64,000 nucleotides of DNA from Amycolatopsis coloradensis (lineage in GTDB: Bacteria > Actinomycetota > Actinomycetes > Mycobacteriales > Pseudonocardiaceae), in contig NZ_CP150484.1 of the NCBI RefSeq assembly GCF_037997115.1, forward strand, positions 5,372,400 through 5,436,399, read 5' to 3'. The notes beneath the pieces are model-generated. The model was given only the letters and a program-made list of their open reading frames with translations. It did not search any database and was not told the DNA's origin. A program made the position numbers and the translations under genes. How positions within the stretch are numbered: position 1 is the stretch's first letter; every line of letters starts with the position of its first letter. Below are positions 50,102-59,374 of the stretch, piece after piece.

Positions 50102-51772
50102 TTACACACCGCGCCTGTGCGAGTGCGCGGCAATGGGTGTTTCCCGCGCGGTGCCACCGGGCAACGCGGCGAGCAGCGACTTCGTGTAGTCGTGCTTCGG
50201 ATCCAGCAGAACCTCCTCCACGGTGCCGACCTCCACCAGCTCCCCTCGGTACATCACGGCGACCCGGTCGGCGATGTTCCAGGCCAGCCCGAGGTCGTGG
50301 GTGATCACGAGCCCGGCGAGACCGAGTTCACGCCGCAAGCGCAGCAACAGCGCGAGGATCTCCCCTCGCACCGACGCGTCGAGCGAGGCCACCGGTTCGT
50401 CGGCCACGATCACGCCCGGATCCAGCGCGAGCGCGCCCGCGATGACGACCCGCTGACGCTGCCCGCCGGACAGCTCGTGCGGGAGCCGGTCGAGGAACTT
50501 CTCCGCGGGCCGCAGTTCGGCCGCTTCCAGTGCCTTGACGACGATCTCGTGCTCGCTCGCGCCCATCCCGTGGATGCGCGGGCCTTCCGCGACCGCCTCG
50601 TACACCGTGTGGTTCGGGTTCAGCGCGCTCGTCGGGTCCTGCAGCACGAGCTGGACCTGCCGCCGGTACGCCTTGAGCCCGGCGCCACCGAGCGGGACCG
50701 GCTTGCCGTCGTATCGCACCGCGCCGGAATCGGGTTTCTGCAGCCCGAGCAGCGTCCTGGCCAGCGTCGTCTTGCCGGAGCCGGACTGGCCGACGAGCGC
50801 GACGATCTCGTCCTTCCGCACCTGCAGGCTCACCCCGGCGACGGCGTTGATGCGCTTGCCGGTGCGATCGCGGAAGCTGACGCGCAGGTCTTCGGCCTCC
50901 AGCAACGCGGGCTGGTCGGCGCTGCGTTCCGGCTCGGGCGGCAGCGGTGTGCTGGTCGCGGGCGCGAACCGGGACACCGGGTCGCCGACGGTCGGGAACG
51001 CGGCCGCCAGCGCCTTGCTGTGCTCGTGGTGCGGCGCGCTCATCAACTCGACGCTCGGCCGCTCCTCGACGATCTCGCCGTCGTACATCACCGCGATCCG
51101 GCGGCAGGTCGCGGCGAGCACCGACAGATCGTGACTGATCATGATCAGCCCGATCCCCTGCTCGGCGACGAGCCTGCCCAGCAGGTCGAGCACCTGGGCC
51201 TGGACGACGACGTCGAGCGCGGTCGTCGGCTCGTCCGCGATGATCAGCCGCGGCGAGCAGGCCAGGGCCATCGCGATCATGACGCGCTGCTTCTGCCCAC
51301 CGGACAGTTCATGGGGATACGCACCGGCACGACCAGGCGGCAGATCGACCTGTTCGAGCAGTTCCTTGACCTTGGCCTGGATCTCGGCGTCCGACAGCGC
51401 CTTGCCACCGGGCGGATGCAGGCGGATCGGCTCCGCGATCTGCTCGCCGATCTTCCGCACCGGGTTGAGCGCGTGCATCGCGCCCTGGAACACGACCGAG
51501 GCCTCGGCCCAGCGCACCGCGCGCAGCCTGCCCCACTTCATGGCCGTGACGTCTTCGCCGTCCAGCAGGATCTCGCCACTGACCTTCGCCGAACGCGGGA
51601 GCAGCCGCAGCACGCTCATCGCGACCGTCGACTTCCCCGACCCCGACTCCCCCGCGACGCCGAGGGTGTCGCCGGGCTCGAGCACGAGGTCGACCCCGCG
51701 GACGGCGGCGACCTCGCCGCTTCCGGTGGCGTAGGTGACGCCGAGGTTCTTCAGTTCCAGCAAGGGGCTCAT
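50102..51772 (-). CDS. Fused dual ABC ATPase for a peptide importer (DppD-DppF type)
   Basis: A 556-residue protein with two complete nucleotide-binding domains. Domain 1: Walker A GESGSGKST near 40, signature LSGGQKQR, Walker B LIIADEPTTALD. Domain 2: Walker A GQSGSGKTT near 330, LSGGQRQR, VIVADEPVASLD. Each has the oligopeptide-transporter C-terminal extension. It energises import of oligo- or dipeptides through the two permeases at 51769 and 52671. ATGA overlap with the permease gene links translation. Confidence 0.92.
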   Translation of the reverse strand: MSPLLELKNLGVTYATGSGEVAAVRGVDLVLEPGDTLGVAGESGSGKSTVAMSVLRLLPRSAKVSGEILLDGEDVTAMKWGRLRAVRWAEASVVFQGAMHALNPVRKIGEQIAEPIRLHPPGGKALSDAEIQAKVKELLEQVDLPPGRAGAYPHELSGGQKQRVMIAMALACSPRLIIADEPTTALDVVVQAQVLDLLGRLVAEQGIGLIMISHDLSVLAATCRRIAVMYDGEIVEERPSVELMSAPHHEHSKALAAAFPTVGDPVSRFAPATSTPLPPEPERSADQPALLEAEDLRVSFRDRTGKRINAVAGVSLQVRKDEIVALVGQSGSGKTTLARTLLGLQKPDSGAVRYDGKPVPLGGAGLKAYRRQVQLVLQDPTSALNPNHTVYEAVAEGPRIHGMGASEHEIVVKALEAAELRPAEKFLDRLPHELSGGQRQRVVIAGALALDPGVIVADEPVASLDASVRGEILALLLRLRRELGLAGLVITHDLGLAWNIADRVAVMYRGELVEVGTVEEVLLDPKHDYTKSLLAALPGGTARETPIAAHSHRRGV

Positions 51773-52674
51773 GAGTGCTGTCCCTTCAGGCGCGGGTTCA
51801 GCACGGTTTCCAGCGCGCGTCCGACGAGGGTGAAGGCGAGGACGACCACGACGATCGCGACACCCGGCGGCAGCAGGTTCCACCAGGCGCCCTTGCTGAT
51901 CGCGCCGTTGTTCAAGGCGGTCTGCAGCATGGTGCCCCAGGAGATGGTGTTCGGGTTGCCGACGCCGAGGAACGCCAGCGTCGCGTCCGCGATGACCGCG
52001 TTGCCCACGACGAGCGTGGTGTTGGCCAGCACGAGCGGCATGACACCGGGCAGGACGTGCTTGCCGACGATGTGCAGATGACCGCCGCCGAGCGCCTTCG
52101 CGCGCTCGATGTACGGGCGGCCTTCGATCGTCAAGGTCTGCGCGCGGACCAGCCGCGCGGTGCTCGGCCAGGCGGTGACCCCGATGGCGATGATCACTGT
52201 CATGGCGCCCTGGTCCAGCACCGAGGCCAATGCCACGGCGAGCACGAGCGACGGCAGCACCAGGAAGAAGTCCGTGAACCGCAGCAGGAGTCCGGACAGC
52301 CAGCCTCGGAGGTGCGCGGCCGCGATCCCGACGATCGTGCCGATGAGTACGGAGAGGAGTGCCGCCGAGAAGCCGGTGAGCAGCGAGATCCGTGCTCCCC
52401 AGAACGTCATCAGCAGCACGGAACGGCCGTCGATGTCGGTGCCCAGCCAGAACTCCCCGCTGGGTGGGTCCAGGGAAGTGCCTTCGGCCTTGGTGACGTC
52501 GAGGCCGGACTCGTCCGAGATCACCGGCGCGAGGATGGCCAGCAGCGTGATGACGCCGAGGAAGGCCAGCCCGAACACGCCCGCCTTGTTCGTCGTGAAC
52601 TCGTGCCAGCGCTTCGCCACGGCCTCGCGGCGGCGGCGCCAGACGATCGAACCGGGTTTTTCCGCTGTGGTCAT
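51769..52674 (-). CDS. Peptide ABC transporter permease, DppC type
   Basis: A 301-residue inner-membrane permease with six helices: an N-terminal OppC-N segment (FTTNKAGVFGLAFLGVITLLAILAPVI), LGTDIDGRSVLLMTFWGARISLLTGF and the EAA-like loop YIERAKALGGGHLHIVGKHVLPGVMPLVLANTTLVVG. It pairs with the DppB-type permease just upstream. Start and stop overlap both neighbours by 4 bp, so the three are one translational unit. Confidence 0.92.
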   Translation of the reverse strand: MTTAEKPGSIVWRRRREAVAKRWHEFTTNKAGVFGLAFLGVITLLAILAPVISDESGLDVTKAEGTSLDPPSGEFWLGTDIDGRSVLLMTFWGARISLLTGFSAALLSVLIGTIVGIAAAHLRGWLSGLLLRFTDFFLVLPSLVLAVALASVLDQGAMTVIIAIGVTAWPSTARLVRAQTLTIEGRPYIERAKALGGGHLHIVGKHVLPGVMPLVLANTTLVVGNAVIADATLAFLGVGNPNTISWGTMLQTALNNGAISKGAWWNLLPPGVAIVVVVLAFTLVGRALETVLNPRLKGQHS

Positions 52675-53702
52675 GCCGTCCGCACCCTGGGGTCGAGCAC
52701 GCGGTAGAGCAGCTCCGCGAGCAGGTTCATCAGCACCACCGCGCCGGCGAGGGTGACGAAGACTCCTTGCAGGACAGGCAGATCAGGCCCGCGGAGCGCT
52801 TCGTAGAGCAGTTGCCCGAGCCCCGGCCAGCTGAACACTGCCTCGACCGAGACAGCTCCCGAGACCACCATGCCGAACTGCATGAAGACCAGCGTCACCG
52901 TCGGGAGCAGGGCGTTGGGCACGGCGTGCCGCTTGCGGACGAGGTCGTCCCGCAGTCCCTTGGCCCGAGCCGTGGTGAGGTAGTCCGAATCCATCTCGCT
53001 GATCAACGACGACCGCATGACCAGCATGTACTGCGCGTAGAACACCACCAGCAGGGTCACGCACGGCAGCACCAGATGGTGGAGCACATCGAGCCCTTCG
53101 CTGAAGAAGCCCGGCTCGACATCCGGGGAGTGCATGCCGCGGCTGGGAAAGAGGCCGTTGGTGGCCACCAGCAGCATGAGCCCCAGCCAGAACTGCGGCA
53201 CCGACCACAGCGTCAAGGCGACCCCGGTCTGGACCTTGTCGAATCGGCTGCCCCGGCGCCAGCCCGCGCGGACGCCGAGCCACAGACCGAGCGCGATCGC
53301 GAGCACGGTCGCGCTGCCGACCAGCAGGATCGTCGGCCACAACCGCTCGCCGATCATGTCGACGACCGGACGCCGTTGCAGGTACGAATCGCCCATGGTG
53401 CCTTGAAGCAGGCCGACGACGTAGTCCCAGAACTGCTGCAGCAGCGGCTTGTCCACGCCCATCTGCGCCCGGAGCTCCGCCATCATCTTCGGATCGGTCG
53501 GCCGGTCGCGGACCATGAACCGCACGGGATCGCCGGGCAGCGTCCGGAACAGGAAGAACCCCAGCACGACGACGAGCGCGAGGCTCGCCAGCGCGCCGCC
53601 GATCTTGGAGAGCACGAACCGGGCGGTGCCGGTCCCGCCCCGGCGCTCGTCGGGATCGCCGAGCGCCGGGGGCTTTTCGAGGGAACTGAGTGCTTCGGTC
53701 AA
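52671..53702 (-). CDS. Peptide ABC transporter permease, DppB type
   Basis: A 343-residue permease: N-terminal helix IGGALASLALVVVLGFFLFRTLPGDPVRFMV, then SATVLAIALGLWLGVRAGWRRGS, SVPQFWLGLMLLVATN and the EAA-type loop YLTTARAKGLRDDLVRKRHAVPNALLPTVTLV. It forms the channel with the DppC subunit. It follows the substrate-binding protein by 8 bp. Confidence 0.92.
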   Translation of the reverse strand: MTEALSSLEKPPALGDPDERRGGTGTARFVLSKIGGALASLALVVVLGFFLFRTLPGDPVRFMVRDRPTDPKMMAELRAQMGVDKPLLQQFWDYVVGLLQGTMGDSYLQRRPVVDMIGERLWPTILLVGSATVLAIALGLWLGVRAGWRRGSRFDKVQTGVALTLWSVPQFWLGLMLLVATNGLFPSRGMHSPDVEPGFFSEGLDVLHHLVLPCVTLLVVFYAQYMLVMRSSLISEMDSDYLTTARAKGLRDDLVRKRHAVPNALLPTVTLVFMQFGMVVSGAVSVEAVFSWPGLGQLLYEALRGPDLPVLQGVFVTLAGAVVLMNLLAELLYRVLDPRVRTA

Positions 53703-53710
53703 CGCTGCTC

Positions 53711-55546
53711 TTACTCCCGGTCGTCAGCCGACTTGCCGCGCCGCCCGAGCAGCACGCCGCCGCCGACGAGCACCACGAGCACGACCGCGCCGATGCCGAT
53801 CCACAATCCGGTGTTGCTGCTTTCCTCGGCGCCCGCCGCGGCGGCGTCGGCCGGAGTGGCGCCGTAGACGCCCCAGTAGCCGGACTGTTCGAGGATCGCG
53901 CCGTCGGGCTGCGGCTGCTTGGTGAACGAGGAGAACTTGTCCGAGCGGTAGGCCTCGAGCACGTTGTCGTAGTCCAGGACGACGTCGACGTACTCACCCG
54001 CCAGCACCGCCTGCGCCTGCTTGACGAGTTCGGCGCGCTTCGCCGGGTCGAACTCGGTCAGCTGCTTCTTGTACAGGTCTTCGTAGCGCGGGTCGCAGAA
54101 GAACGTCGCCGAGCTGCCGCCGTTGCCCTCCGCGTTCGGGCGGCCGGCGCAGGTGTTCAGGCTGAGGGCGTAGTCCGGGTCGGGTGACGTGCCGTAGCCG
54201 GAGATCGCGAGGTCGTAGTTGCCCGCGGTGGTGCGGTCGTCCAATTCGTCGTCGGAGACGAGCTCCTGCTTGACACCGATGCCGACGTCCTTGAGCCAAC
54301 CGCTGACGAACTGCGCGACACGCTGGTCGAACGGCCGGTTCGCGTGACCGGCGAGCCGGAACTCCAGCTTCGCGCCGCCGGGGGCGACGCGGATGCCGTC
54401 CGCACCCTTGGCGTAGCCGGCCTGGTCGAGGGTGGCGTTCGCGGCCGCGATGTCGAACTTGGTCTTCTCGGCGTCCGACGGGCTCCAGGTGTAGGCCTTG
54501 TAGATCGCCGGAACGACACCGGTCCCCGGCTGGCCGTACCCGTTCATCACCTTGTCCACGATGGTCTTGGTGTCGATGGCCTGGGCGATCGCCTTGCGGA
54601 CGCGGAGGTCCTTCAAGATCGGGTTGCCGTCACCGATCGGCTGGTCGAGGACGTTCTTGACGCCGAAGTTGATGATCAGCTCGTTGTACCGGCGGCCCGG
54701 CGCCTTGTTCGTGGTGATGTTCTTCTCGCCCTTGAGCGCGTCGAACTGCGTCGGCGTGAGCCGGTTGATGACGTCGACCTCGCCCTGCTTCAGCGCGTTG
54801 ACCGCGGCCTCGGCGTCCTTGAACTGCAGGAGTTGCAGCTCGTCGACCTTGGGCGCACCGCGCCAGTAGTCCTTGTTCGCCTTGAACTTCACGAACTCGT
54901 TCTTCTTGTACTCGGTCAGCAGATACGGTCCGCTGCCGACGCCGACCACGGCCATGTCGTCGGTCGAGGGGGCGTTGAGATCCTTGATCGGCTCCCAGAT
55001 GTGCTTGGGCACGATCGGGACGTCGAGCGAGGTCATGGTCGCCTGCGGGGCCTTGGTCTTGATGACCAGCGTCTTGTCGTCGGGTGCCGACACCGAGGCG
55101 AAGTTGGTGACGTAGCTGCCGTTCGCGGTGCGGGCGTTCTCGTCGTCGAGCATCCGCTGGAAGGTGTACGCGGGGTCCTGCGCGGTGATCGGCTTGCCGT
55201 CGGACCACTTCATCCCCTGGCGGATGGTGAAGGTCCAGGTGAGCTTGTCGTCGGAGGTCTTCCACGACTCCGCGATCCCGCCCGTGGGCTGGGTGTCCTC
55301 GGCCGAGGGCAGGGTCAGGAACTCGTAGTTGAACCGGCCGACCTGCGTCGACGCCGCCAGCTGGGCGGTGAAGGGGTTCAGGTGGTCGATGCCGGTCGTG
55401 AGCGCCACCCGGAGCACCTTGCCCTGTTGCTGCGCCGACGCGGCGGGCACGAAAGGCACCGTCGCGACCGCCGAAGCGGCGAGGACCGCGACCACGCGAA
55501 GACCGCGCCGTCGCTTCGGAAAACGCTCTGTGCGCACGAAGACCAC
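53711..55546 (-). CDS. Peptide ABC substrate-binding protein with C-terminal membrane anchor
   Basis: A 611-residue extracytoplasmic solute-binding protein (family 5): signal peptide (LRVVAVLAASAVATVPFVPAASAQQ) without a lipobox cysteine, then KVLRVALTTGIDHLNPFTAQLAAS, GIAESWKTSDDKLTWTFTIRQGMKWSDGKPITAQD and YNELIINFGVKN. Unusually, the C-terminus ends with a transmembrane helix and basic tail (LWIGIGAVVLVVLVGGGVLLGRRGKS), so the protein is tethered by its C-terminus and not by lipid. GTG 55546 or 55537 are possible starts. It is the first gene of the importer operon. Confidence 0.88.
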   Translation of the reverse strand: MVFVRTERFPKRRRGLRVVAVLAASAVATVPFVPAASAQQQGKVLRVALTTGIDHLNPFTAQLAASTQVGRFNYEFLTLPSAEDTQPTGGIAESWKTSDDKLTWTFTIRQGMKWSDGKPITAQDPAYTFQRMLDDENARTANGSYVTNFASVSAPDDKTLVIKTKAPQATMTSLDVPIVPKHIWEPIKDLNAPSTDDMAVVGVGSGPYLLTEYKKNEFVKFKANKDYWRGAPKVDELQLLQFKDAEAAVNALKQGEVDVINRLTPTQFDALKGEKNITTNKAPGRRYNELIINFGVKNVLDQPIGDGNPILKDLRVRKAIAQAIDTKTIVDKVMNGYGQPGTGVVPAIYKAYTWSPSDAEKTKFDIAAANATLDQAGYAKGADGIRVAPGGAKLEFRLAGHANRPFDQRVAQFVSGWLKDVGIGVKQELVSDDELDDRTTAGNYDLAISGYGTSPDPDYALSLNTCAGRPNAEGNGGSSATFFCDPRYEDLYKKQLTEFDPAKRAELVKQAQAVLAGEYVDVVLDYDNVLEAYRSDKFSSFTKQPQPDGAILEQSGYWGVYGATPADAAAAGAEESSNTGLWIGIGAVVLVVLVGGGVLLGRRGKSADDRE

Positions 55547-55598
55547 CCCATCGAACTCGCTGTAACCCAACCCCCGAGGCGGAAAAGTAACCACATGT

Positions 55599-55611
55599 CG
55601 CGGTAACCGCG
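55599..55611. promoter_or_regulatory. Palindrome CGCGGTAACCGCG upstream of the peptide importer
   Basis: A perfect 13-bp odd palindrome stands about 53 bp upstream of the binding-protein start, in the 55547-55886 gap. Candidate operator; the rest of that gap has no gene I can support. Confidence 0.4.
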
Positions 55612-55818
55612 CAATGACTCGCCAATACCGATCGTGCACAGCGGATGTCGTCACGTGGTCGACAGCTACTTTAAGTCTCACAGACGTTGCGCTGTGTCAC
55701 CATTTCGGCGCACGAACCGGCAACACGTGCGGTGTCCTGGATATTCAAGGGAAGCGGGCTTGCAAAAGCCTTGCGCGCGATGATGCCCAATCGATACGTG
55801 CGACGAAGTGAGAGCAAA

Positions 55819-55880
55819 GCGTTTCGTCCTCTGAACGCGGTGGTTGCACACGCAAGCACCGCGTTCAGAGGACGAAACGC
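55819..55880. terminator. 24-bp perfect hairpin downstream of the membrane protein
   Basis: 55819-55842 and 55857-55880 are perfect 24-nt inverted arms (core CGTCCTCTGAACGCGG) with a 14-nt spacer. It lies 7 bp beyond the stop of the minus-strand gene at 55887. It is a strong terminator by position, though longer than most. Confidence 0.8.
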
Positions 55881-55886
55881 GAGGGG

Positions 55887-57677
55887 TCAGCCGACCGGGA
55901 CCTCACGCCGCCGCGCGGTGGCCGCGGCAGCGTAGAGCCACGCGAACAGCGCCCACATACCGGCGAAGATGAGCCCCACGGTCACGTAAGCGACAGTCCA
56001 CAGCACGGCGGGTGTGTCCGACTTCCGCTCCCGTTGCAGGAACTCGATCTCCGACATGAACGGGCGCGTGCCGGACGTCGCGTCGATCGACGGCGCGTTC
56101 GCGGCCGGGTCGGCGGGCGCGTAGATCGGGGCGAGCCCCATCACCCGGTTCGGGACGTGCACGCGGATCCCCGTCTTCCACTGGCCGAACACCGGCAACG
56201 GCTGGGCGGTGCGATACACCCCGTCGCCGATCTTCTCCAGCGGCGCGGTGAAGAAGTCGCCGCCCTGCCAAGCGAAACCGTTGAGCCACACGGCATCGTC
56301 GGCCAGGTCGGGCCGCGAGATCGTCACGGTCGCGTCGACCCAGCGGGGTGTGCCGCCGCCGTGCGGATTCGAGATCGGCAGCCCGGTCGCGGCCTCGGTC
56401 AGCCGGACGTCGGCGGTGAACCCCGGTTCCGGATCCTGCGGGACGGCGACCGCCGACATCAGGGCGACCGCGCCCAGCGCGCCGACGAGTCCGACCGAGT
56501 GCCGGGGCCCCGCCGCGGGCACCCGCGTCGCCGTCTCCTCCACTCGCTGGTACTGCCAGACACCGATGAACGTACCCGCGAGCGCCGCGCCGGTCCCGAA
56601 CAGGACGAACAGCGGCAGATGGGCGGCGGGCCACGGGTTCGGCATCAACCAGTGGGTGAACGCCGCCTCGGCGAGCATCCCGGCGGTCCCCACGAGCAGA
56701 CCGGCGACAGCGGCGAACGTGTAGCCCTGCCGGTTGCGCATCGCGAGGGCGACGACCTCGATGATCACCGCTTCGGCGACGTACGGCAGCAGCGAGGCTA
56801 CGTGCAGGTCCGCGAACAGCGGGATGACGGCGAACGAAGCACGGGACGCGAGGAAGACCGCGAGCACGATCAGCGCGCCGCCCGGACCCCAGGACAGCCG
56901 CCCGTAGGTCAGCGTCCAGGCGCCGATCAGGCCGACGAGCACGACCTGCGACAGCATCGGGAACTGCGGGACGCCGAGGTCGAACTCCATGAGGAACGCC
57001 GAAGCACCCATCATCCAGGCACCGGCGAGCACCGGGCCGAGCAGGCGCACCACCGGCCCGGTCGCGCCGACCTGACGGGCCTCGCCGAGCAGCAGTTGCA
57101 GGCCCAGCACGACACAGACGCCGCCGCCGATCATCAGGACGTGCGTCGGTCCCCATTCGGTGACGTCCTGGCCGAACAGGCGGTGCCACACGTCGTCGAG
57201 CGGGAAGCCCGCGATGCCGACCAGGCCGGTCGCCATCATCTGGATGGACCCCATCGGCGCCCGCCAGTGCGGGCCGATCTTGAACGTGCGCTTGGGCAGG
57301 TCCTTCGTCGCGAGGGTCGCGCTGAGCACGCCGCTGGCGAAGATGCCCATCAGTCCGAAGTAGATCGGGTAATGCGAAGGGTTCGCGAGCGGGCCTTCGT
57401 CGCGGCCGAGTTCCATGTGGATCGGCACGTCCCAGTAGACGCCGATCAGCGCCGACATCCCGGAGAGGAAGGCGACGAACATCGGCAGCGCCGCCCAGCG
57501 CGGCAGACCGCTGAACTCGCCCATCCAGTCGGCGACGCGGCCGAAGACCGTCCGCTTCCCCGCGCGCTCGCGGAGCACGAAAAGGGCCAAGGGCAGGAAG
57601 ACCGCGGTGAACATCAGGCCCGCGATGACGATCTGCCCGAATTGCGCGCCGCCGGCAGGCGGGCTCTCCTGAGCCAT
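55887..57677 (-). CDS. Large polytopic membrane protein with extracytoplasmic FixH-like domain
   Basis: A 596-residue protein with about 12 transmembrane helices in the first 430 residues. An extracytoplasmic beta-domain follows (GFTADVRLTEAATGLPISNPHGGGTPRWVDATVTISRPD, GDGVYRTAQPLPVFGQWKTGIRVHVPN), resembling FixH/YtkA modules. A final helix is near 570. Conserved-looking His/Asp pairs occur in loops (YWDVPIHMELGRDEGPLANPSHYPIYFG, DDVWHRLFGQDVTEWGPTHVLM). I do not recognise the family. It faces the cupredoxin-like gene across a palindrome. GTG 57683 is an alternative start. Confidence 0.78.
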   Translation of the reverse strand: MAQESPPAGGAQFGQIVIAGLMFTAVFLPLALFVLRERAGKRTVFGRVADWMGEFSGLPRWAALPMFVAFLSGMSALIGVYWDVPIHMELGRDEGPLANPSHYPIYFGLMGIFASGVLSATLATKDLPKRTFKIGPHWRAPMGSIQMMATGLVGIAGFPLDDVWHRLFGQDVTEWGPTHVLMIGGGVCVVLGLQLLLGEARQVGATGPVVRLLGPVLAGAWMMGASAFLMEFDLGVPQFPMLSQVVLVGLIGAWTLTYGRLSWGPGGALIVLAVFLASRASFAVIPLFADLHVASLLPYVAEAVIIEVVALAMRNRQGYTFAAVAGLLVGTAGMLAEAAFTHWLMPNPWPAAHLPLFVLFGTGAALAGTFIGVWQYQRVEETATRVPAAGPRHSVGLVGALGAVALMSAVAVPQDPEPGFTADVRLTEAATGLPISNPHGGGTPRWVDATVTISRPDLADDAVWLNGFAWQGGDFFTAPLEKIGDGVYRTAQPLPVFGQWKTGIRVHVPNRVMGLAPIYAPADPAANAPSIDATSGTRPFMSEIEFLQRERKSDTPAVLWTVAYVTVGLIFAGMWALFAWLYAAAATARRREVPVG

Positions 57678-57713
57678 GAACACCGTGCTCGCCTTCCTGC
57701 TAACCTGAGTAAC

Positions 57714-57731
57714 TGTTACCTTGGGGTAACA
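57714..57731. promoter_or_regulatory. Operator TGTTACC-TTGG-GGTAACA
   Basis: A perfect 7-bp inverted repeat around 4 nt lies between the divergent membrane-protein and cupredoxin genes. Further GTAAC/GGTTA halves stand at 57701-57713. It could co-regulate both sides; no regulator gene is adjacent. Confidence 0.6.
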
Positions 57732-57788
57732 CGATAGGCGCAAGGTCCCGGCCGGGCAAGCCGGGGCGTACGACTTGGAGGCACCTCG

Positions 57789-58154
57789 ATGCGGAGGATC
57801 GGCGGGATCTGCGGGATCACCGTGGCCGTACTGCTGGCCGTGACCGGCTGTTCGGGAACGACCGGTTCCGAACAGGCGCCGGGCGCCGGCACCCGGACCG
57901 TCAAGTTCTCGATCACTGAGGGCAAGCGCACGGCGGGCCCCGAGGAGGTCGCGGTGCGCACGGGCGAGAACGTCGCACTCGAAGTCACCTCGGACCAGCC
58001 GGACGAACTGCACGTCCACGGCTACGACAAGGCCGCCCAGCTGTCTCCCGGGGTTCCGGGGACGGTCGCCTTCACCGCGAACATCGACGGGATCTTCGAG
58101 GTGGAACTGCACAAGAGCGGCGCGGCGGTGACCAAGCTCCGGGTGAGCGGATGA
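57789..58154 (+). CDS. Cupredoxin-like lipoprotein
   Basis: A 121-residue protein with a lipoprotein signal (GITVAVLLAVTGCSG; lipobox LAVTGC, Cys 21). A compact beta-domain follows: RTVKFSITEGKRTAGPEEVAVRTGENVALEVTSDQPDELHVHGYDKAAQLSPGVPGTVAFTANIDGIFEVELHKSGAAVTKLRV. The HVHGYD segment and the beta pattern match cupredoxin_1-type domains; a classic C-x-M copper site is absent, so metal binding is not assured. It starts a three-gene unit with the next two membrane genes (ATGA overlaps). Confidence 0.85.
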   Translation: MRRIGGICGITVAVLLAVTGCSGTTGSEQAPGAGTRTVKFSITEGKRTAGPEEVAVRTGENVALEVTSDQPDELHVHGYDKAAQLSPGVPGTVAFTANIDGIFEVELHKSGAAVTKLRVSG

Positions 58155-59374
58155 TCCTGGCGCACGGTCTCGGCGGCCGGTCCGATCTGCCGGTCCCGCT
58201 GTGGCTCGCGCTCTACGCGGGAGCGGCGGCCGTCGTGGTCTCCTTCTTCGCGCTCACCGTGCTTTGGAAGAAGCCCAAACTCCGCGGCGCCGACGCCGGC
58301 CGCCCCCTTCCCGAAGCCCTGCAACGGTTCGCCGATGGTGGGTTCTCGCGGATCGCGGCGCGCGTACTCGGCTTGGCGCTGTTCGCGGGCTTTCTCGCGA
58401 TGGCGTGGGCAGGCCCGGACAACTCGGCCGGCAACCCGGCTCCGGCGTGGTTCTACGTCTGGTTCTGGGTCGGACTGGTCCCGCTTTCGCTCCTGCTCGG
58501 CCCGGTCTGGCCGCGGTTGAATCCACTGAGGACGATCGCGGTGCTGATCCCCGCGCGACAGCGCGAACTCCCGGATCGACTGGGTTACCTGCCCGCGATC
58601 GTCGGCCTCCTGGCGTTTCTTTGGCTGGAACTGGTGTTTCCGCATTCGGACTCACCCAGGGCGATCGCCTTTTTCGCCACCGTGTATGCCGTTATACACA
58701 TCGCTCTCGGGGCGGTGTTCGGTCCGCGCTGGTTCGACCGCGGGGACGCTTTCGAGGTCTACGCGCGTCTGATCGCGGCCCTCTCCCCTTTCGGGAGGCG
58801 GACAGATGGGCGCCTGGTGATCCGGAATCCGCTGGACGGCCTGCTCACCGTCTCCCCCGCGCCTTGGCTGACCGCGCTGGTGCTGGTGGTGCTCGGCTCG
58901 ACGGCGTTCGACGGCCTCACCCGGCTTCCGTTCTGGACGTCGCTGGACGCGGGCGTTTTCGGCGGCACCGCCGGGCTCGCGGTCTGTATCGCGCTCACCT
59001 ACGGCGCCTATGCGGGCGCCATCAGCCTGACCAGGCCGTATCTGCGCCGAGGGTTCGACCCGTATCCCGCGTTCGCGCCGTCGTTGATCCCGATCATGGT
59101 CGGCTACACGGTCGCGCATTACTTCTCGTTCGCCGTGTTCTCGGGCCAGCAGGGATTCGGCCGCGCGATCGACTACACGGTCGTCTCGGCCGAGGTGATC
59201 GCGCTGGTGCAGATCGCCGGGATCGTCGCCGGGCACGTGCTGGCCGTAACCTCGGCGCATGACCGTTCCGTCGGCGTGCTGCGCTCGAACTACGTCAAGG
59301 TGGGCCAGTACCCCATGCTGGCGCTGATGATCGGCTACACCGTGCTCGGGATCGCGCTGGTCTCCGGCTCATGA
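58151..59374 (+). CDS. Polytopic membrane protein of unknown function
   Basis: A 407-residue protein with about 10 hydrophobic helices. Distinctive loops are WAGPDNSAGNPAPAWFYVWFWVGLVPLSLLLGPVWPRLNPLRTI, LWLELVFPHSDSPRAIAFF and PIMVGYTVAHYFSFAVFSGQQGFGRAIDY. His residues in VAHYFS and IHIALG could bind metal or haem (inference). Start and stop overlap the cupredoxin-like and the small membrane gene by 4 bp each. I do not recognise the family. Confidence 0.8.
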   Translation: MILAHGLGGRSDLPVPLWLALYAGAAAVVVSFFALTVLWKKPKLRGADAGRPLPEALQRFADGGFSRIAARVLGLALFAGFLAMAWAGPDNSAGNPAPAWFYVWFWVGLVPLSLLLGPVWPRLNPLRTIAVLIPARQRELPDRLGYLPAIVGLLAFLWLELVFPHSDSPRAIAFFATVYAVIHIALGAVFGPRWFDRGDAFEVYARLIAALSPFGRRTDGRLVIRNPLDGLLTVSPAPWLTALVLVVLGSTAFDGLTRLPFWTSLDAGVFGGTAGLAVCIALTYGAYAGAISLTRPYLRRGFDPYPAFAPSLIPIMVGYTVAHYFSFAVFSGQQGFGRAIDYTVVSAEVIALVQIAGIVAGHVLAVTSAHDRSVGVLRSNYVKVGQYPMLALMIGYTVLGIALVSGS

